The translations under genes were made by a program, and so were the position numbers. Below are positions 28,705 through 36,948 of a DNA stretch of 63,146 nucleotides, one piece after another. The stretch's first letter is position 1. Every line of letters begins with the position of its first letter. The notes below the pieces were generated by a model. The model worked only from the letters and a program-made list of their open reading frames with translations. It made no database searches and had not been told where the DNA came from. Source of the DNA: Nonomuraea candida (lineage in GTDB: Bacteria > Actinomycetota > Actinomycetes > Streptosporangiales > Streptosporangiaceae); contig NZ_JOAG01000055.1 in NCBI RefSeq assembly GCF_000725485.1, forward strand, positions 1 through 63,146, in the 5' to 3' direction.

Positions 28705-29100
28705 GTGACCGCATCTGACAGATCCGTCCAGCTCGTGCGCATCGCCGCGGAGGCCGCGGCCGACAAGCTGGCCGATGACATCCTCGCCTACGACGTGAGC
28801 GAACAGCTCGTCATCACCGACGCCTTCCTGCTCTGCTCCGCCACCAACGACCGTCAGGTCCGTGCCATCGTCGACGAGATCGAGGAGCGGCTGCGCACCG
28901 AGGCGGACGCCAAGCCCGTGCGCCGCGAAGGCGAGCGTGAGGGGCGCTGGGTGCTGCTCGACTACATCGACATTGTCGTGCACGTCCAGCACGAGGAAGA
29001 CCGCACGTTCTACGCCCTCGAGCGGCTGTGGAAGGACTGCCCGGCCATCGGGCTGCCGGAGAGCGTCATGCAGGCCAACCTCCAGCGGGCCCGCGCGTGA
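28705..29100 (+). CDS. rsfS: Ribosomal silencing factor RsfS
   Basis: 131 residues, GTG start; GGAGGA lies about 13 bp upstream, longer than usual, so the start is slightly uncertain. It binds L14 on the 50S subunit and blocks subunit joining during starvation. The conserved core runs ADDILAYDVSEQLVITDAFL to GRWVLLDYIDIVVHV. It forms part of the nadD-rsfS-phosphatase operon. Confidence 0.95.
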   Translation: MTASDRSVQLVRIAAEAAADKLADDILAYDVSEQLVITDAFLLCSATNDRQVRAIVDEIEERLRTEADAKPVRREGEREGRWVLLDYIDIVVHVQHEEDRTFYALERLWKDCPAIGLPESVMQANLQRARA

Positions 29101-29134
29101 GCCCCATCTTCACGCGTTCGTGCGGGGCCGCCGC

Positions 29135-29764
29135 ATGAGCAAGCGGATCGTGTGCCTGCGTCACGGCCAGACCCTGTGGAACGTCGAGCAGCGCTTCCAG
29201 GGGCACTCCGACATCCCCCTCGACGAGACCGGCGTCGCGCAGGCGGCGCGGGCGGCGTCGCTGCTGGCCTCGCTGCGGCCCACCCTGATCGTCTCCTCCG
29301 ACCTCCAGCGGGCCAACGACACCGCGCTGGCGCTGGGGCGCATCGTCGGGCTCGACGTGGCGGTCGACAAGGACTTCCGCGAGCGCGGCGGCGGGCAGTG
29401 GGAAGGTCTCACGCGTGCGGAGATCGCCGCGCGCTGGCCCGAGGAATACGCGGCCTGGGAGGCGCCCGGCGGCGAGCCCGTCACCGACGTGGCCGCCCGG
29501 GTGGCGACCGCGATGCGCCGCTGGGCGAGCCGGCTCGACGACGACGGGCTGCTCGTCGTGGCCTCCCACGGGGCGGCGCTGCGGCTGGGCATCTGCGAGT
29601 TGCTCGGGCTGCCCGAGGAGTTGTGGCCGGCGCTGGGCGGGCTGGGCAACTGCTCCTGGTCCGTGCTGCAGGAAGGGCGCAAGGGCTGGCGGCTGCTCGA
29701 GCACAACGCCGGCACCCTGCCCGAGCCGGTGCACAGCGACGACAAGCCCGAGGCCGAGGCCTGA
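29135..29764 (+). CDS. Histidine phosphatase (phosphoglycerate mutase-like)
   Basis: 209 residues from the ATG at 29135, 34 bp after rsfS. The RHG motif LRHGQTLWN holds the phospho-accepting His (residue 9 or 10), the second active-site region is ASHGAALRLG near 143, and the loop WEGLTRAEI is typical of broad-specificity members. Many actinobacterial homologues in this position are annotated as phosphoglycerate mutase, but they are more likely phosphatases. It is the last gene of the operon. Confidence 0.92.
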   Translation: MSKRIVCLRHGQTLWNVEQRFQGHSDIPLDETGVAQAARAASLLASLRPTLIVSSDLQRANDTALALGRIVGLDVAVDKDFRERGGGQWEGLTRAEIAARWPEEYAAWEAPGGEPVTDVAARVATAMRRWASRLDDDGLLVVASHGAALRLGICELLGLPEELWPALGGLGNCSWSVLQEGRKGWRLLEHNAGTLPEPVHSDDKPEAEA

Positions 29765-29821
29765 CGGTCCGTACGGCTCGGGGGCCGTACGGCCGGGCGA
29801 TGCCCTGTGAGGGCGTCGCGA

Positions 29822-30061
29822 CCTCTTCCGCGGCACCAGGAACGTGTCGGCCCCCTGCGCCTGGCGCATGCAGGCGGCCACGTAGGGCCTCATGCGGCTC
29901 TCGTACCGGCGGAAGGCGCTCCCGTGGTCGTCGGCCCCGGCCAGCTCGCCCGCCAGCACGTACGCGCCGATCAGCGCCAATCCCGTGCCCATGCCGCCCG
30001 GCCCCGGAGCGTCACCCGCGTCGCCGAGGAGCGTCACCCGGCCGGACGAGTAGGCGGGCAT
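29822..30061 (-). pseudogene. Remnant of an FAD-dependent monooxygenase (C-terminal piece)
   Basis: About 80 codons reading GRVTLLGDAGDAPGPGGMG, then GLALIGAYVLAGELAGADD and ESRMRPYVAACMRQAQGADTF. This is the C-terminal FAD-binding signature of aromatic-ring hydroxylase-type monooxygenases (the GDA(A/G) motif and the membrane-less last helices). The N-terminal 300 residues, including the GxGxxG motif, are missing, and the frame runs on into unrelated sequence antisense to the phosphatase. It faces away from a TetR remnant only 15 bp upstream, so the deletion took both 5' ends and the shared promoter. Confidence 0.8.
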
Positions 30062-30075
30062 GACGATCTGGGCGC

Positions 30076-30340
30076 ATCGCGACCGAGCTGGACGCCTCCG
30101 CCATGTCTCTGTACCGGCACGTGGCGGGCAAGGACGAGCTCATCCACCTGATGGCCGACACGGTGTACGGCGACGAACCGCCGCCGGAGCGTGTCCGGGG
30201 ACTATCCCACGCTCGCCAAGCTCGTGGAGCGGCCGGAGCTGGACATGGACCTCGACTCGGTCCATGAGTTCGGCTTCCGGCGGCAACTCGACGGCCTGGC
30301 CGTTCTGGTGGCCAGGGCGCGGAGCGGACGACGCGATTAG
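30076..30340 (+). pseudogene. Remnant of a TetR-family regulator (PF02909-like)
   Basis: The first part (30076 to about 30205) reads IATELDASAMSLYRHVAGKD and on to LIHLMADTVYGDE, the end of a TetR helix-turn-helix domain lacking its first 25-30 residues. The second part (30200-30340, a different frame) reads DYPTLAKLVERPELDMDLDS and ends at a TAG; it matches the very end of TetR_C-type proteins. About 100 middle codons and the start are gone, and the two parts are out of frame. The gene is dead. Confidence 0.8.
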
Positions 30341-30406
30341 GCGAATGGGGGCGAATGGCTATATGCTCTCGGAGCGCCGCAACGGGTGGACTCGTAGCGG
30401 TGACCA

Positions 30407-30479
30407 GGGGCTATGGCGCAGTTGGTAGCGCGCCTCCATGGCATGGAGGAGGTCTGGGGTTCGAATCCCCATAGCTCCA
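30407..30479 (+). tRNA. tRNA-Ala (anticodon GGC)
   Basis: 73 nt. Acceptor GGGGCTA pairs with TAGCTCC, with discriminator A at 30479. Anticodon stem CCTCC/GGAGG encloses ATGGCAT, giving anticodon GGC for GCC codons. T-loop GGTTCGAATCC is normal and CCA is not encoded. TATGCT at 30362-30367 may be its -10 element. An identical gene lies at 53914. Confidence 0.97.
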
Positions 30480-30581
30480 CCCCTTTTGTGGTTCTTTCCT
30501 TTCTCGCCGTTGTGCGCGGGCGACCGGGGTGACCGGTCCGCGGAGACGGTCACCCGGGTCGGCCGAGCGCCAAGACGCCGG

Positions 30582-30929
30582 TCAGGAGAAGACGACCGAC
30601 TTGAGGAGCAGCCGGCTGCTCGCCCTGCCGCCGGGGCGCAGCGAGTAGTAGTCGCCCGTGCAGTCATCGCCCGTGAAGACCGTGGCCGTGGCGTCGGTGT
30701 AGTTGACCGGGGTGTGCGCGCTGTAGGGGGTGTCCCGCACCTCCGGGAGGTCGATGCAGAGGCCACTGTCGGCGTCGACCAGCTCGCTGCTGCGCGTGCC
30801 GTCCGGGGTGGGGAAGCTGTAGGTGAAGACGCCGGCGGCCGCGTGGGCGGCGGTCGAGGGCGCGAGTGCCAGAGCCAGCGCCAGGGCCAGGGCTGAGGCG
30901 GTGGCGACGGTGGTGCGGCGAGCGGTCAT
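30582..30929 (-). CDS. Small secreted protein of unknown function
   Basis: 115 residues from the ATG at 30929, preceded by AGAAGGGA; an ATG at 30974 would destroy the signal peptide layout. Residues 1-30 form a Sec signal (MTARRTTVATASALALAL, then A/L repeats, cleavage after TAAHA). The mature part is about 85 residues with two Cys pairs possible (SGLCIDL and DDCTGDYYSL), compatible with a disulfide-stabilised extracellular domain. I do not recognise a family. It is convergent with the tRNA gene and downstream of the GT2 gene. Confidence 0.7.
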   Translation of the reverse strand: MTARRTTVATASALALALALALAPSTAAHAAAGVFTYSFPTPDGTRSSELVDADSGLCIDLPEVRDTPYSAHTPVNYTDATATVFTGDDCTGDYYSLRPGGRASSRLLLKSVVFS

Positions 30930-31045
30930 GGTGGGACGCGTCCCTTCTGGGGGATGAAACGTTGCGATCGGCACGACATCCTATGGCTACTCCTTGCTGC
31001 CGATCGACTACCGACAGTGATTTCATGCTTTCTCGGTGTGCCGGG

Positions 31046-32215
31046 TCAGCGGCCCTTCTCGTAGACGACCAGGCCGCTGGACAGACGCAAGGGGACCAGG
31101 ACGAGCTCGACCAGGAGCGCCTTCCAGGCGTAGTAGAGGTTGACCGCCTTGGTGAGGTAGACGAAGGGCAGGTTGAACAGGACCTGCCCGAGAGGCAGAC
31201 GGCGGCGTCTGGCCGCGTAGAGGAGCGTGGGGACGGTCAGGAGCAGCTCGCCGCCGGCCCACCAGGCCATCGTGAGGGAGAACGACTCGTCGAGGGTCAG
31301 GGGCAGCAGCAGCGGGGCCGCCCACCACAACGGGGCCACGAGGATCTCCAGCAGGGCCAGCACGACCCAGGTCGCCAGCATCGGCTTGCGGGTGAGCAGG
31401 CGGGGGAGGTGGAGGCGGATGTTCTGCATGAAGCCCGCCATCCAGCGCCACACCTGCTTGCGGAGGTAGGTGAGGGTCTCCGGGTCGGCGGCCCAGGCCA
31501 CGGCGTCGGACACGTAGACCGCCCGGTGGCCGTCGAGCTGCTGGCTCCAGGTGAAGTCCATGTCCTCGACGATCGTGCGTTCGGGGAAGCCGCCGGCCGC
31601 CACCAGGGACGCGCGCCTGAACATCGAGCAGCAGCCCGAGCAGACCATGGGGCTGCCGGCCAGGTGCTGGATCGGGCGGTGCCAGTGGAAGCCGAAGAGG
31701 TATTCGGTGGATCTGCCGCGCTCCCACGGGGTGCGGGCGAACCGCGTCTGCACGTTGCCGGCCGCCACGTTGACCGCCGGGTCGGCGAAGGCGGGCCTGA
31801 GCCGCTCGATGTAGTCGGGGGCCAGGACCGTGTCGGCGTCGACGGCCAGGACCAGGTCGGTGTCGCAGTGGGGGAGCGCGTGGTTCTGGGCCCTGGCCTT
31901 GCTGCCCAGGTTCGCCGGCGGGCGCAGGACGGTGACGCCGTAGGAGGCGGCCACCTCACCGGTGCGGTCGGTCGAGCCGTCGTCCACCACGATCACCCGC
32001 TCCGGGGGGACCGACTGGGCCTGGATGGAGCGGAGCGTGGCGGGAAGGCCCTGCTCCTCGTTGTGCGCGGGGACGATGACGGTGACCGTCGGGGGCGCGG
32101 CCGGACCGAGGGGGCCAGGCAAACCGGGCTGGTCGGGCGGACCGGGCTGGTCGGGCGGACCGGGCTGGTCGGGCGGACTGGCCGGACTGGGTGGACTGGG
32201 TGGGCGCCGGGTCAC
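31046..32215 (-). CDS. GT2 family processive-type glycosyltransferase
   Basis: 389 residues, GTG start with GGAGGAGG upstream, overlapping the preceding small gene by 4 bp. The N-terminal 40 residues are Pro-rich repeats (GPPDQP three times, from an 18-bp DNA repeat). The GT-A domain (about 43-275) has VVDDGSTD, the DxD AVDADT, EDMDF and a QVWRW motif like the QxxRW of cellulose, hyaluronan and poly-GlcNAc synthases. Four hydrophobic helices follow (about 285-380). It probably polymerises or exports a surface polysaccharide; the sugar is not deducible. Confidence 0.85.
   Translation of the reverse strand: MTRRPPSPPSPASPPDQPGPPDQPGPPDQPGLPGPLGPAAPPTVTVIVPAHNEEQGLPATLRSIQAQSVPPERVIVVDDGSTDRTGEVAASYGVTVLRPPANLGSKARAQNHALPHCDTDLVLAVDADTVLAPDYIERLRPAFADPAVNVAAGNVQTRFARTPWERGRSTEYLFGFHWHRPIQHLAGSPMVCSGCCSMFRRASLVAAGGFPERTIVEDMDFTWSQQLDGHRAVYVSDAVAWAADPETLTYLRKQVWRWMAGFMQNIRLHLPRLLTRKPMLATWVVLALLEILVAPLWWAAPLLLPLTLDESFSLTMAWWAGGELLLTVPTLLYAARRRRLPLGQVLFNLPFVYLTKAVNLYYAWKALLVELVLVPLRLSSGLVVYEKGR
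32123..32176 (-). repeat. 18-bp tandem repeat in the glycosyltransferase N-terminus
   Basis: Three copies of an 18-bp unit (plus strand ACCGGGCTGGTCGGGCGG) encode GPPDQP repeats ahead of the catalytic domain. Confidence 0.9.
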
Positions 32216-32316
32216 CTGTCTCGCCTCCTCCGCAGTTTGAGGGCGATCAGGGTCACCAGGCCGACCGTGGCGTAGACGATCAGGCTGAAACCGAGTGTGG
32301 GCGGGCCGCCGGGCAT
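32212..32316 (-). CDS. 34-residue single-pass membrane protein coupled to GT2
   Basis: Start ATG at 32316, with AAGGAG 9 bp upstream, a much better start than the longer open frame to 32454. The product starts MPGGPPTLGFSLIVYATVGL, continues as a single helix through VTLIALKL and ends RRRRDR. Its stop overlaps the GT2 GTG by 4 bp (GTGA), so translation is coupled. The layout suggests a helper subunit for the glycosyltransferase, comparable in role (not sequence) to small partners of PgaC/IcaA-type enzymes. That function is inferred. Confidence 0.7.
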   Translation of the reverse strand: MPGGPPTLGFSLIVYATVGLVTLIALKLRRRRDR

Positions 32317-32426
32317 CCTGTGGCTCCTTGCCGGGGAAGGTGGTGGGCGATGTGGAGATGAGGATGCCCGGCGGCGGCGGGGTGGCAGAGGTCCGAGCGG
32401 GGTTTTGGGGATGGAGGTGCGGGTGT

Positions 32427-32566
32427 CCGGGTCGTCCTGTGGACGACCGGGCATCCGGGTAGTCCTGGGGACGACAGTGTGTCCGGGTCGTCCTGAGGGC
32501 GACGGTGTGCCTGGGTCGTCCTGAGGGCGACGGTGTGTCTGGGTCGTCCTGGGGGCGGCGACGGTG
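32427..32566 (-). repeat. 28-bp tandem repeat between subtilase and GT2 operon
   Basis: Five units at an exact 28-bp period, close to TCCGGGTCGTCCTGAGGGCG plus ACGGTGTG. Each unit contains the small inverted repeat GTCGTCCTGAGGGCGAC. The repeat occupies the upstream region of the 34-residue protein gene and the downstream side of the subtilase. Confidence 0.9.
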
Positions 32567-32597
32567 GCCGGGGACCTGGGGGTCCCCGGCCGGTGGG

Positions 32598-35500
32598 TCA
32601 GCGCAGGCCGTACGCGCGCTCGATCGTCTGTGTCACCGAGCCACCCGCCCGGTCCGAGGCGGTGACCCGCAATGAGACGAACCCGCTGGTCCCGGCCAGG
32701 GCCGGATGGGTCAGCTCGACCCGGTGACGGCCGTCACCGCGTTTCGTGACCCGGCGGACCTGCTGCCAGCTCGCCCCGTCGTCGACGGAGAACTCCACCT
32801 CGACCCGGTTCACCTCGGGCGCCCTGCGCACCGTGGAGTGCGCGCCCGCCCGCAGGTCGAAGGCGAACGGGCGGCCGGCGGCGGCCCGGTTCAGGAGGTC
32901 GAGAGGAAGGTCGTACGCGAGCTGGATCGCCGGCTGGACGGCGCACGGCGGGCCGAACGTGCAGGTGTGGCCGCGCGGCGGGCCCGACGGCGGGGAGGAG
33001 GCGAACGACGTGGTCGTGCTCACCTTCCGCGACAACGCGCGGCCGGTCGTGTCCACCGTCTCCAGCCGGTACGTGCCGGACCCGTCCGGCACGGCGAACC
33101 AGCGGGGACGCCGGCCCTGCACCGGCGGCCGCAGGTCCCCGACGGTCAGCACCGGCGCCGACGTCACCGGGCCCAGGTTGCTGTAGTGGCGCGGGTCGGA
33201 GTCGCGCCACTGCTCCCCGGGCACGAACCGGTCCCCGTCCCGGCACATCGCGCACGGCACCGTGACCGGGTAGCCGGACGGCACGTCGGCGGCCCCGGGC
33301 GTCAGCGGCGCCTTGAACCACTGCTCGGGCACCCGCCTGTCGCGCCGGGTGAACCGGTCCGACGAGTGCAGCTCCAGGCTCGCGTTGGTGATCGTCCGCG
33401 ACCAGACGACGTCGTCGGAGGCGGGGCCGAAGTACTCGGTACGGGCGGCGGGCATGGCCATCGCCCTGCCGTACGTCATCCGCCCCGGCTCCTCGCCCGT
33501 CGTGGACTCGCCGAACTCCCAGCCGAAGGTGTCCGGCGCGTCGGCGTGGTAGGCGGCGTCCACCCGTACGAGGTCTTTCATGGCCACCTCCGGCGCGCGC
33601 GAGGGCACCCGTCCCCGCGCGTCGAAGCGCAGGCGATAGACCACGTCGGGGCCCGCGTAGGGTTCGAGGCGCAGCGAGAGCGGCCCCCGGCCGAGCGCGG
33701 CGCGCACGGCCCGGCCCTCGTCGGCGCTCAGGCCGAGCGGCCGGAACGACGGCGAGCCGCCCGCCGGGAGCCGCGCCTGGCCGCCGTCCACGTCGAGGTA
33801 GGCGAGGACGCCGGCGGCCCCGCGCCGCTGGGCGTACGTGGCGGTGTCGTCCATGGTGGCCGCGGCCGTCACGTACGGCCGGTCGCCGCCCCCGACCGGA
33901 ATGCCGGCCAGCACCACCTTGCCCGTCACGTCCACGCCGTCGAAGTCCTCGGGCCGGCCCCGGCCCACGGACACGACGGGCAGCTCGGTGACCGCGGCCA
34001 GGGTGCGCATGGACTCCATGTCGTAGGCCGGGCGCAGCCGCAGGTCCCCGGCGGTGACGGAGGACAGGACCGGAGGCTCCAGGTCCCACTGGTGCGACAG
34101 CCGCACCTTGCCGGCCTTCGTGCCGGAGACCGGCGTGACGTACAGCTCGTGGCCGCCGCCCACCGCGCCGCCGAAGATCGAGACGGGCAGGGTGCGGTCG
34201 GCGAACGTGCGCACGTAGAACGCGTCGCCGCTCCCGTCGGCGGGCCTGGGCAGGCTCGGCCTGATCCGGACGGTGTCGCGGGCGTCGAGGGTGACCGTCT
34301 CGTCCCCGTCGAGGCTGACGGTCTTGATGACCCAGCTGTTGCGGTGGGTGAGGTGGGTCTCCGGCAGGATGCCGATCACCTCGTAGTCGCCCGCCGGGAG
34401 GCGGAACTCGCCGGCGCCGTCGTAGTCGGTGCGCAGGTAGTAGTAGCCGTACGGGTTGAACGGGTCCTCGGGGCTGTTCGGGCGCTTCAGCGGGATCGCG
34501 TAGACGATGGGCTCGGCGTGGTAGCCGGGGAAGAACTCGCCCTTGCCGTACGAGTTGACCAGCGAGACCCCGAGCCGGTGCGTGGCCGGGCCGGTGTAGT
34601 AGCTGAAGGGCGTCACCACGCGCGTCTCCCCGGCGCTCGCCGTCACCCAGCCCCCGTAGGCGCCCTGCGTCCCGATCGACGGGTCCACCGTGAGGTCCAC
34701 GGTGGCGGTGCCGTTCGCGGGGACCGTCACGGTGCGCGCGCCGAGCCTGATCGCGCCGTCGGGGGCGGGTTCGCCGCTCCAGCCGCGCGTGAGCAGGGAG
34801 ACGTCGAGGGTGACCGGTTCCGCGCCGGTGTTGCGGTAGGTGATCTGCCGGGTGGCCGGAGCCCGGCCCGGCAGGCGGAAGGCGACGGCGGACGTGGCGA
34901 AGACGGTCTGCGTGACCGCGCGGGCCACGTCCACCCGGCCGCTGCCCTGCTCGTACCAGGTGTGGCCGTCGTTGCGCACGGCGGTGGAGGTCAGCGCGTC
35001 GCGCAGCTCGGCCGCCCGCCACTCGGGGTGCTGCTGGGCGAGGATCGCCGCCGCGCCGGCGACGTGCGGGGTCGCCATGGAGGTGCCGTCGAAGGTCGTG
35101 TACGCCCCGTCGCCCGGGACGCCGGGCAGCGTGGAGTCGCCCGAGCGGGCGGCGACGATCTCCACGCCGGGGGCGACGATGTTCGGCTTGACCGCCGCGT
35201 CGTCGAGCCGCGGGCCCCTGCTGGAGAACCCGGCCAGCTCCGTGCCCGTGACCTTGTCCACCGCGCCCACGGCCAGCGCCTCGTCCGCCGCGGCGGGCAC
35301 GCTGACGCTGAGCGCCGCACCCTCGTTGCCCGCGGCCGCCACGAACAGCGTGCCGTGCTTCCTGGTCAGCTCGTTCAGCGCCAGGCTCATCGGGTCGGTG
35401 CCGTTGCCGCAACAACTGCCCAGGCTCAGGTTCACCACGTCGGCGCCCTGCGCGGCGGCCCACTCCATGCCCGCGATGGCCCACGACCAGGCGCCGTCGC

Positions 35501-36428
35501 CGCGGTCGTCGAGGACCTTGCCGACCAGCAGCGACGCGGCGGGCGCCACGCCCTTGTAGGTCGCGCCCGCGCCGGCGAGCGTCGAGGCGACGTGCGTGCC
35601 GTGCCCCCTCCTGTCGGCGATGCCGGGGGCGGTGGAGAAGTTCTCGGTGGCGAGGATGCGGCCGGCGAAGTCCGGATGGTTCACGTCGATGCCGGTGTCG
35701 AGGACGGCGACCTTGACGCCCTTGCCGTCGTACCCCTTCCGCCAGCCCGCGGGCGCGCCGATGAGCGGCACGCTCCGGTCGAGCGAGGCGCGCGTCCTGC
35801 GGTCCAGCCAGATCTTCGCGATGCCGGTGGCCGAGCGGCCGGCCGCGGCGCGGTCGGCGGTCAGGCCCGCCCAGAACGCCCCGGCCCGGCCGGCGGCGAC
35901 GGTCATCGCGGCGCCGTTGACGCTGTCGAGCACGCGCACGTCCGCGGCGGCGGGCAGGGCTCGGGCGGATCTGGACAACGCGCTCGGGGCGGGGTCGCCC
36001 GCGTAGGTGACCAGCAGCGGGATCGCCTCGGCGCGCCGGTCGCGGGCCAGGGTCTCGACGTCGAACAGCTCCTCGTCGAGGGTGCCGTCGGCGACCAGGG
36101 CGGCGGCGTCCGAGGGGAGCACGAGGTAGCCGCCGTCCTTGCTGGGCAGGGTGGCGAACGTGACCTCGGCCCCGCCCGGCCGGTCGGACTCCTTGATGGC
36201 GATGGAGGGCACGCCGTCCTTGCCGGGGGCGTACTCGACGACGTCGCCCGTGATGAGGGTGAGGGTCGTGGCGCCGGCCGGCTCGGCCCCGGCGCCTGAG
36301 GGCGGGGCCTGGGCCGGTGCGGCGGGCGCGTGGACGGGTGGGGCGGTCGCGTGGACGGGTGGCGCGGCGGCGAGCACGAGGGCGGCGCCGGATAAGACCG
36401 CTGCGAGCCGGGACGATAAAGGGGACAC
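32598..36428 (-). CDS. Large secreted S8 (subtilisin-like) serine peptidase
   Basis: 1276 residues, GTG start with GGAAGG upstream. A Sec signal peptide (about 1-28) is followed by a propeptide region (about 50-225). The S8 catalytic domain has D244 (VAVLDTGID), H279 (RGHGTHVAS), an AAAGNEGA oxyanion segment and S450 (GTSMATPHVAG); the triad is intact. The domain is followed by beta-rich modules and a PA-like segment (about 800-890). The last 90 residues resemble a fibronectin-like or Ig-like module. It degrades extracellular protein. A CebR-like palindrome lies 34 bp upstream of the start, so expression may follow a sugar signal. Confidence 0.94.
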   Translation of the reverse strand: MSPLSSRLAAVLSGAALVLAAAPPVHATAPPVHAPAAPAQAPPSGAGAEPAGATTLTLITGDVVEYAPGKDGVPSIAIKESDRPGGAEVTFATLPSKDGGYLVLPSDAAALVADGTLDEELFDVETLARDRRAEAIPLLVTYAGDPAPSALSRSARALPAAADVRVLDSVNGAAMTVAAGRAGAFWAGLTADRAAAGRSATGIAKIWLDRRTRASLDRSVPLIGAPAGWRKGYDGKGVKVAVLDTGIDVNHPDFAGRILATENFSTAPGIADRRGHGTHVASTLAGAGATYKGVAPAASLLVGKVLDDRGDGAWSWAIAGMEWAAAQGADVVNLSLGSCCGNGTDPMSLALNELTRKHGTLFVAAAGNEGAALSVSVPAAADEALAVGAVDKVTGTELAGFSSRGPRLDDAAVKPNIVAPGVEIVAARSGDSTLPGVPGDGAYTTFDGTSMATPHVAGAAAILAQQHPEWRAAELRDALTSTAVRNDGHTWYEQGSGRVDVARAVTQTVFATSAVAFRLPGRAPATRQITYRNTGAEPVTLDVSLLTRGWSGEPAPDGAIRLGARTVTVPANGTATVDLTVDPSIGTQGAYGGWVTASAGETRVVTPFSYYTGPATHRLGVSLVNSYGKGEFFPGYHAEPIVYAIPLKRPNSPEDPFNPYGYYYLRTDYDGAGEFRLPAGDYEVIGILPETHLTHRNSWVIKTVSLDGDETVTLDARDTVRIRPSLPRPADGSGDAFYVRTFADRTLPVSIFGGAVGGGHELYVTPVSGTKAGKVRLSHQWDLEPPVLSSVTAGDLRLRPAYDMESMRTLAAVTELPVVSVGRGRPEDFDGVDVTGKVVLAGIPVGGGDRPYVTAAATMDDTATYAQRRGAAGVLAYLDVDGGQARLPAGGSPSFRPLGLSADEGRAVRAALGRGPLSLRLEPYAGPDVVYRLRFDARGRVPSRAPEVAMKDLVRVDAAYHADAPDTFGWEFGESTTGEEPGRMTYGRAMAMPAARTEYFGPASDDVVWSRTITNASLELHSSDRFTRRDRRVPEQWFKAPLTPGAADVPSGYPVTVPCAMCRDGDRFVPGEQWRDSDPRHYSNLGPVTSAPVLTVGDLRPPVQGRRPRWFAVPDGSGTYRLETVDTTGRALSRKVSTTTSFASSPPSGPPRGHTCTFGPPCAVQPAIQLAYDLPLDLLNRAAAGRPFAFDLRAGAHSTVRRAPEVNRVEVEFSVDDGASWQQVRRVTKRGDGRHRVELTHPALAGTSGFVSLRVTASDRAGGSVTQTIERAYGLR

Positions 36429-36461
36429 GTAACGCCCTTCCGGTCAGGATGGAACGCCTTT

Positions 36462-36475
36462 AGGGAGCGCTCCCA
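36462..36475. promoter_or_regulatory. CebR-like LacI-family operator
   Basis: AGGGAGCGCTCCCA, a 12-bp perfect palindrome (36463-36474) with flanks. It differs by one base from the TGGGAGCGCTCCCA box bound by the cellobiose regulator CebR in Streptomyces (established knowledge). It lies 34 bp upstream of the subtilase start, in the position of a repressor site. Confidence 0.7.
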
Positions 36476-36593
36476 AACTGTCGATAGGGCTTATGTCCAC
36501 CAAATGATCATCCTAATCGCGCGCCTGAGACCGGCCCGGACGCCGGGGTCAGGGCCGCGCCGGGCGTCCGGGGTCAGGGCCGGGCGCCGGGGG

Positions 36594-36875
36594 TCAGGGG
36601 GACGAGGCGGCCAACCAGAGGATCACCGCGACGGCCACGACCGCGACGAGCAGCACGAGCCCGCCCACCACGACCACCCACCGCCAGGCCGAGCGCGGCG
36701 GCTCGGCCTCGTAGACCGGCACGTCGGGCAGCATGTCCGGGGTGTAGGGCAGGTGCTGGGTGGACGGCGCCTCCGGCGGGCCCTGCCCGGACCGCTCCTC
36801 GGCGGGGCCGGGCAAGCGGAGGCGGAGCGTCTCGTCGGGGTCCTGTTCCTGGGGGCCGGGCTGCTCTCGTGTCAT
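36594..36875 (-). CDS. Small membrane-anchored protein
   Basis: 93 residues; ATG preceded by GAAGG at 7 bp. A polar, Pro/Glu-rich N-terminal 65 residues (cytoplasmic if tail-anchored) leads into one hydrophobic helix (about 67-90, WVVVVGGLVLLVAVVAVAVI). No known domain. The gene is divergent from the NAD(P)-binding protein gene and next to the subtilase control region. Confidence 0.65.
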   Translation of the reverse strand: MTREQPGPQEQDPDETLRLRLPGPAEERSGQGPPEAPSTQHLPYTPDMLPDVPVYEAEPPRSAWRWVVVVGGLVLLVAVVAVAVILWLAASSP

Positions 36876-36948
36876 GTTCGCCTTCGGGCAGGGAGGGATC
36901 GGCTACGAAAACTTGTCACACCTCTGCCCGTAGCTCCGTCCAGGAGTC

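Noticed and set aside
29066..30061. 331-residue minus-strand open frame as an intact oxidoreductase
   Set aside because: Only the first 80 codons match an FAD monooxygenase, and those are its C-terminus; the rest is antisense of the phosphatase gene.
32706..36299. 1197-residue plus-strand open frame opposite the subtilase
   Set aside because: Mirror frame of the S8 peptidase codons; no domain and no start signal.
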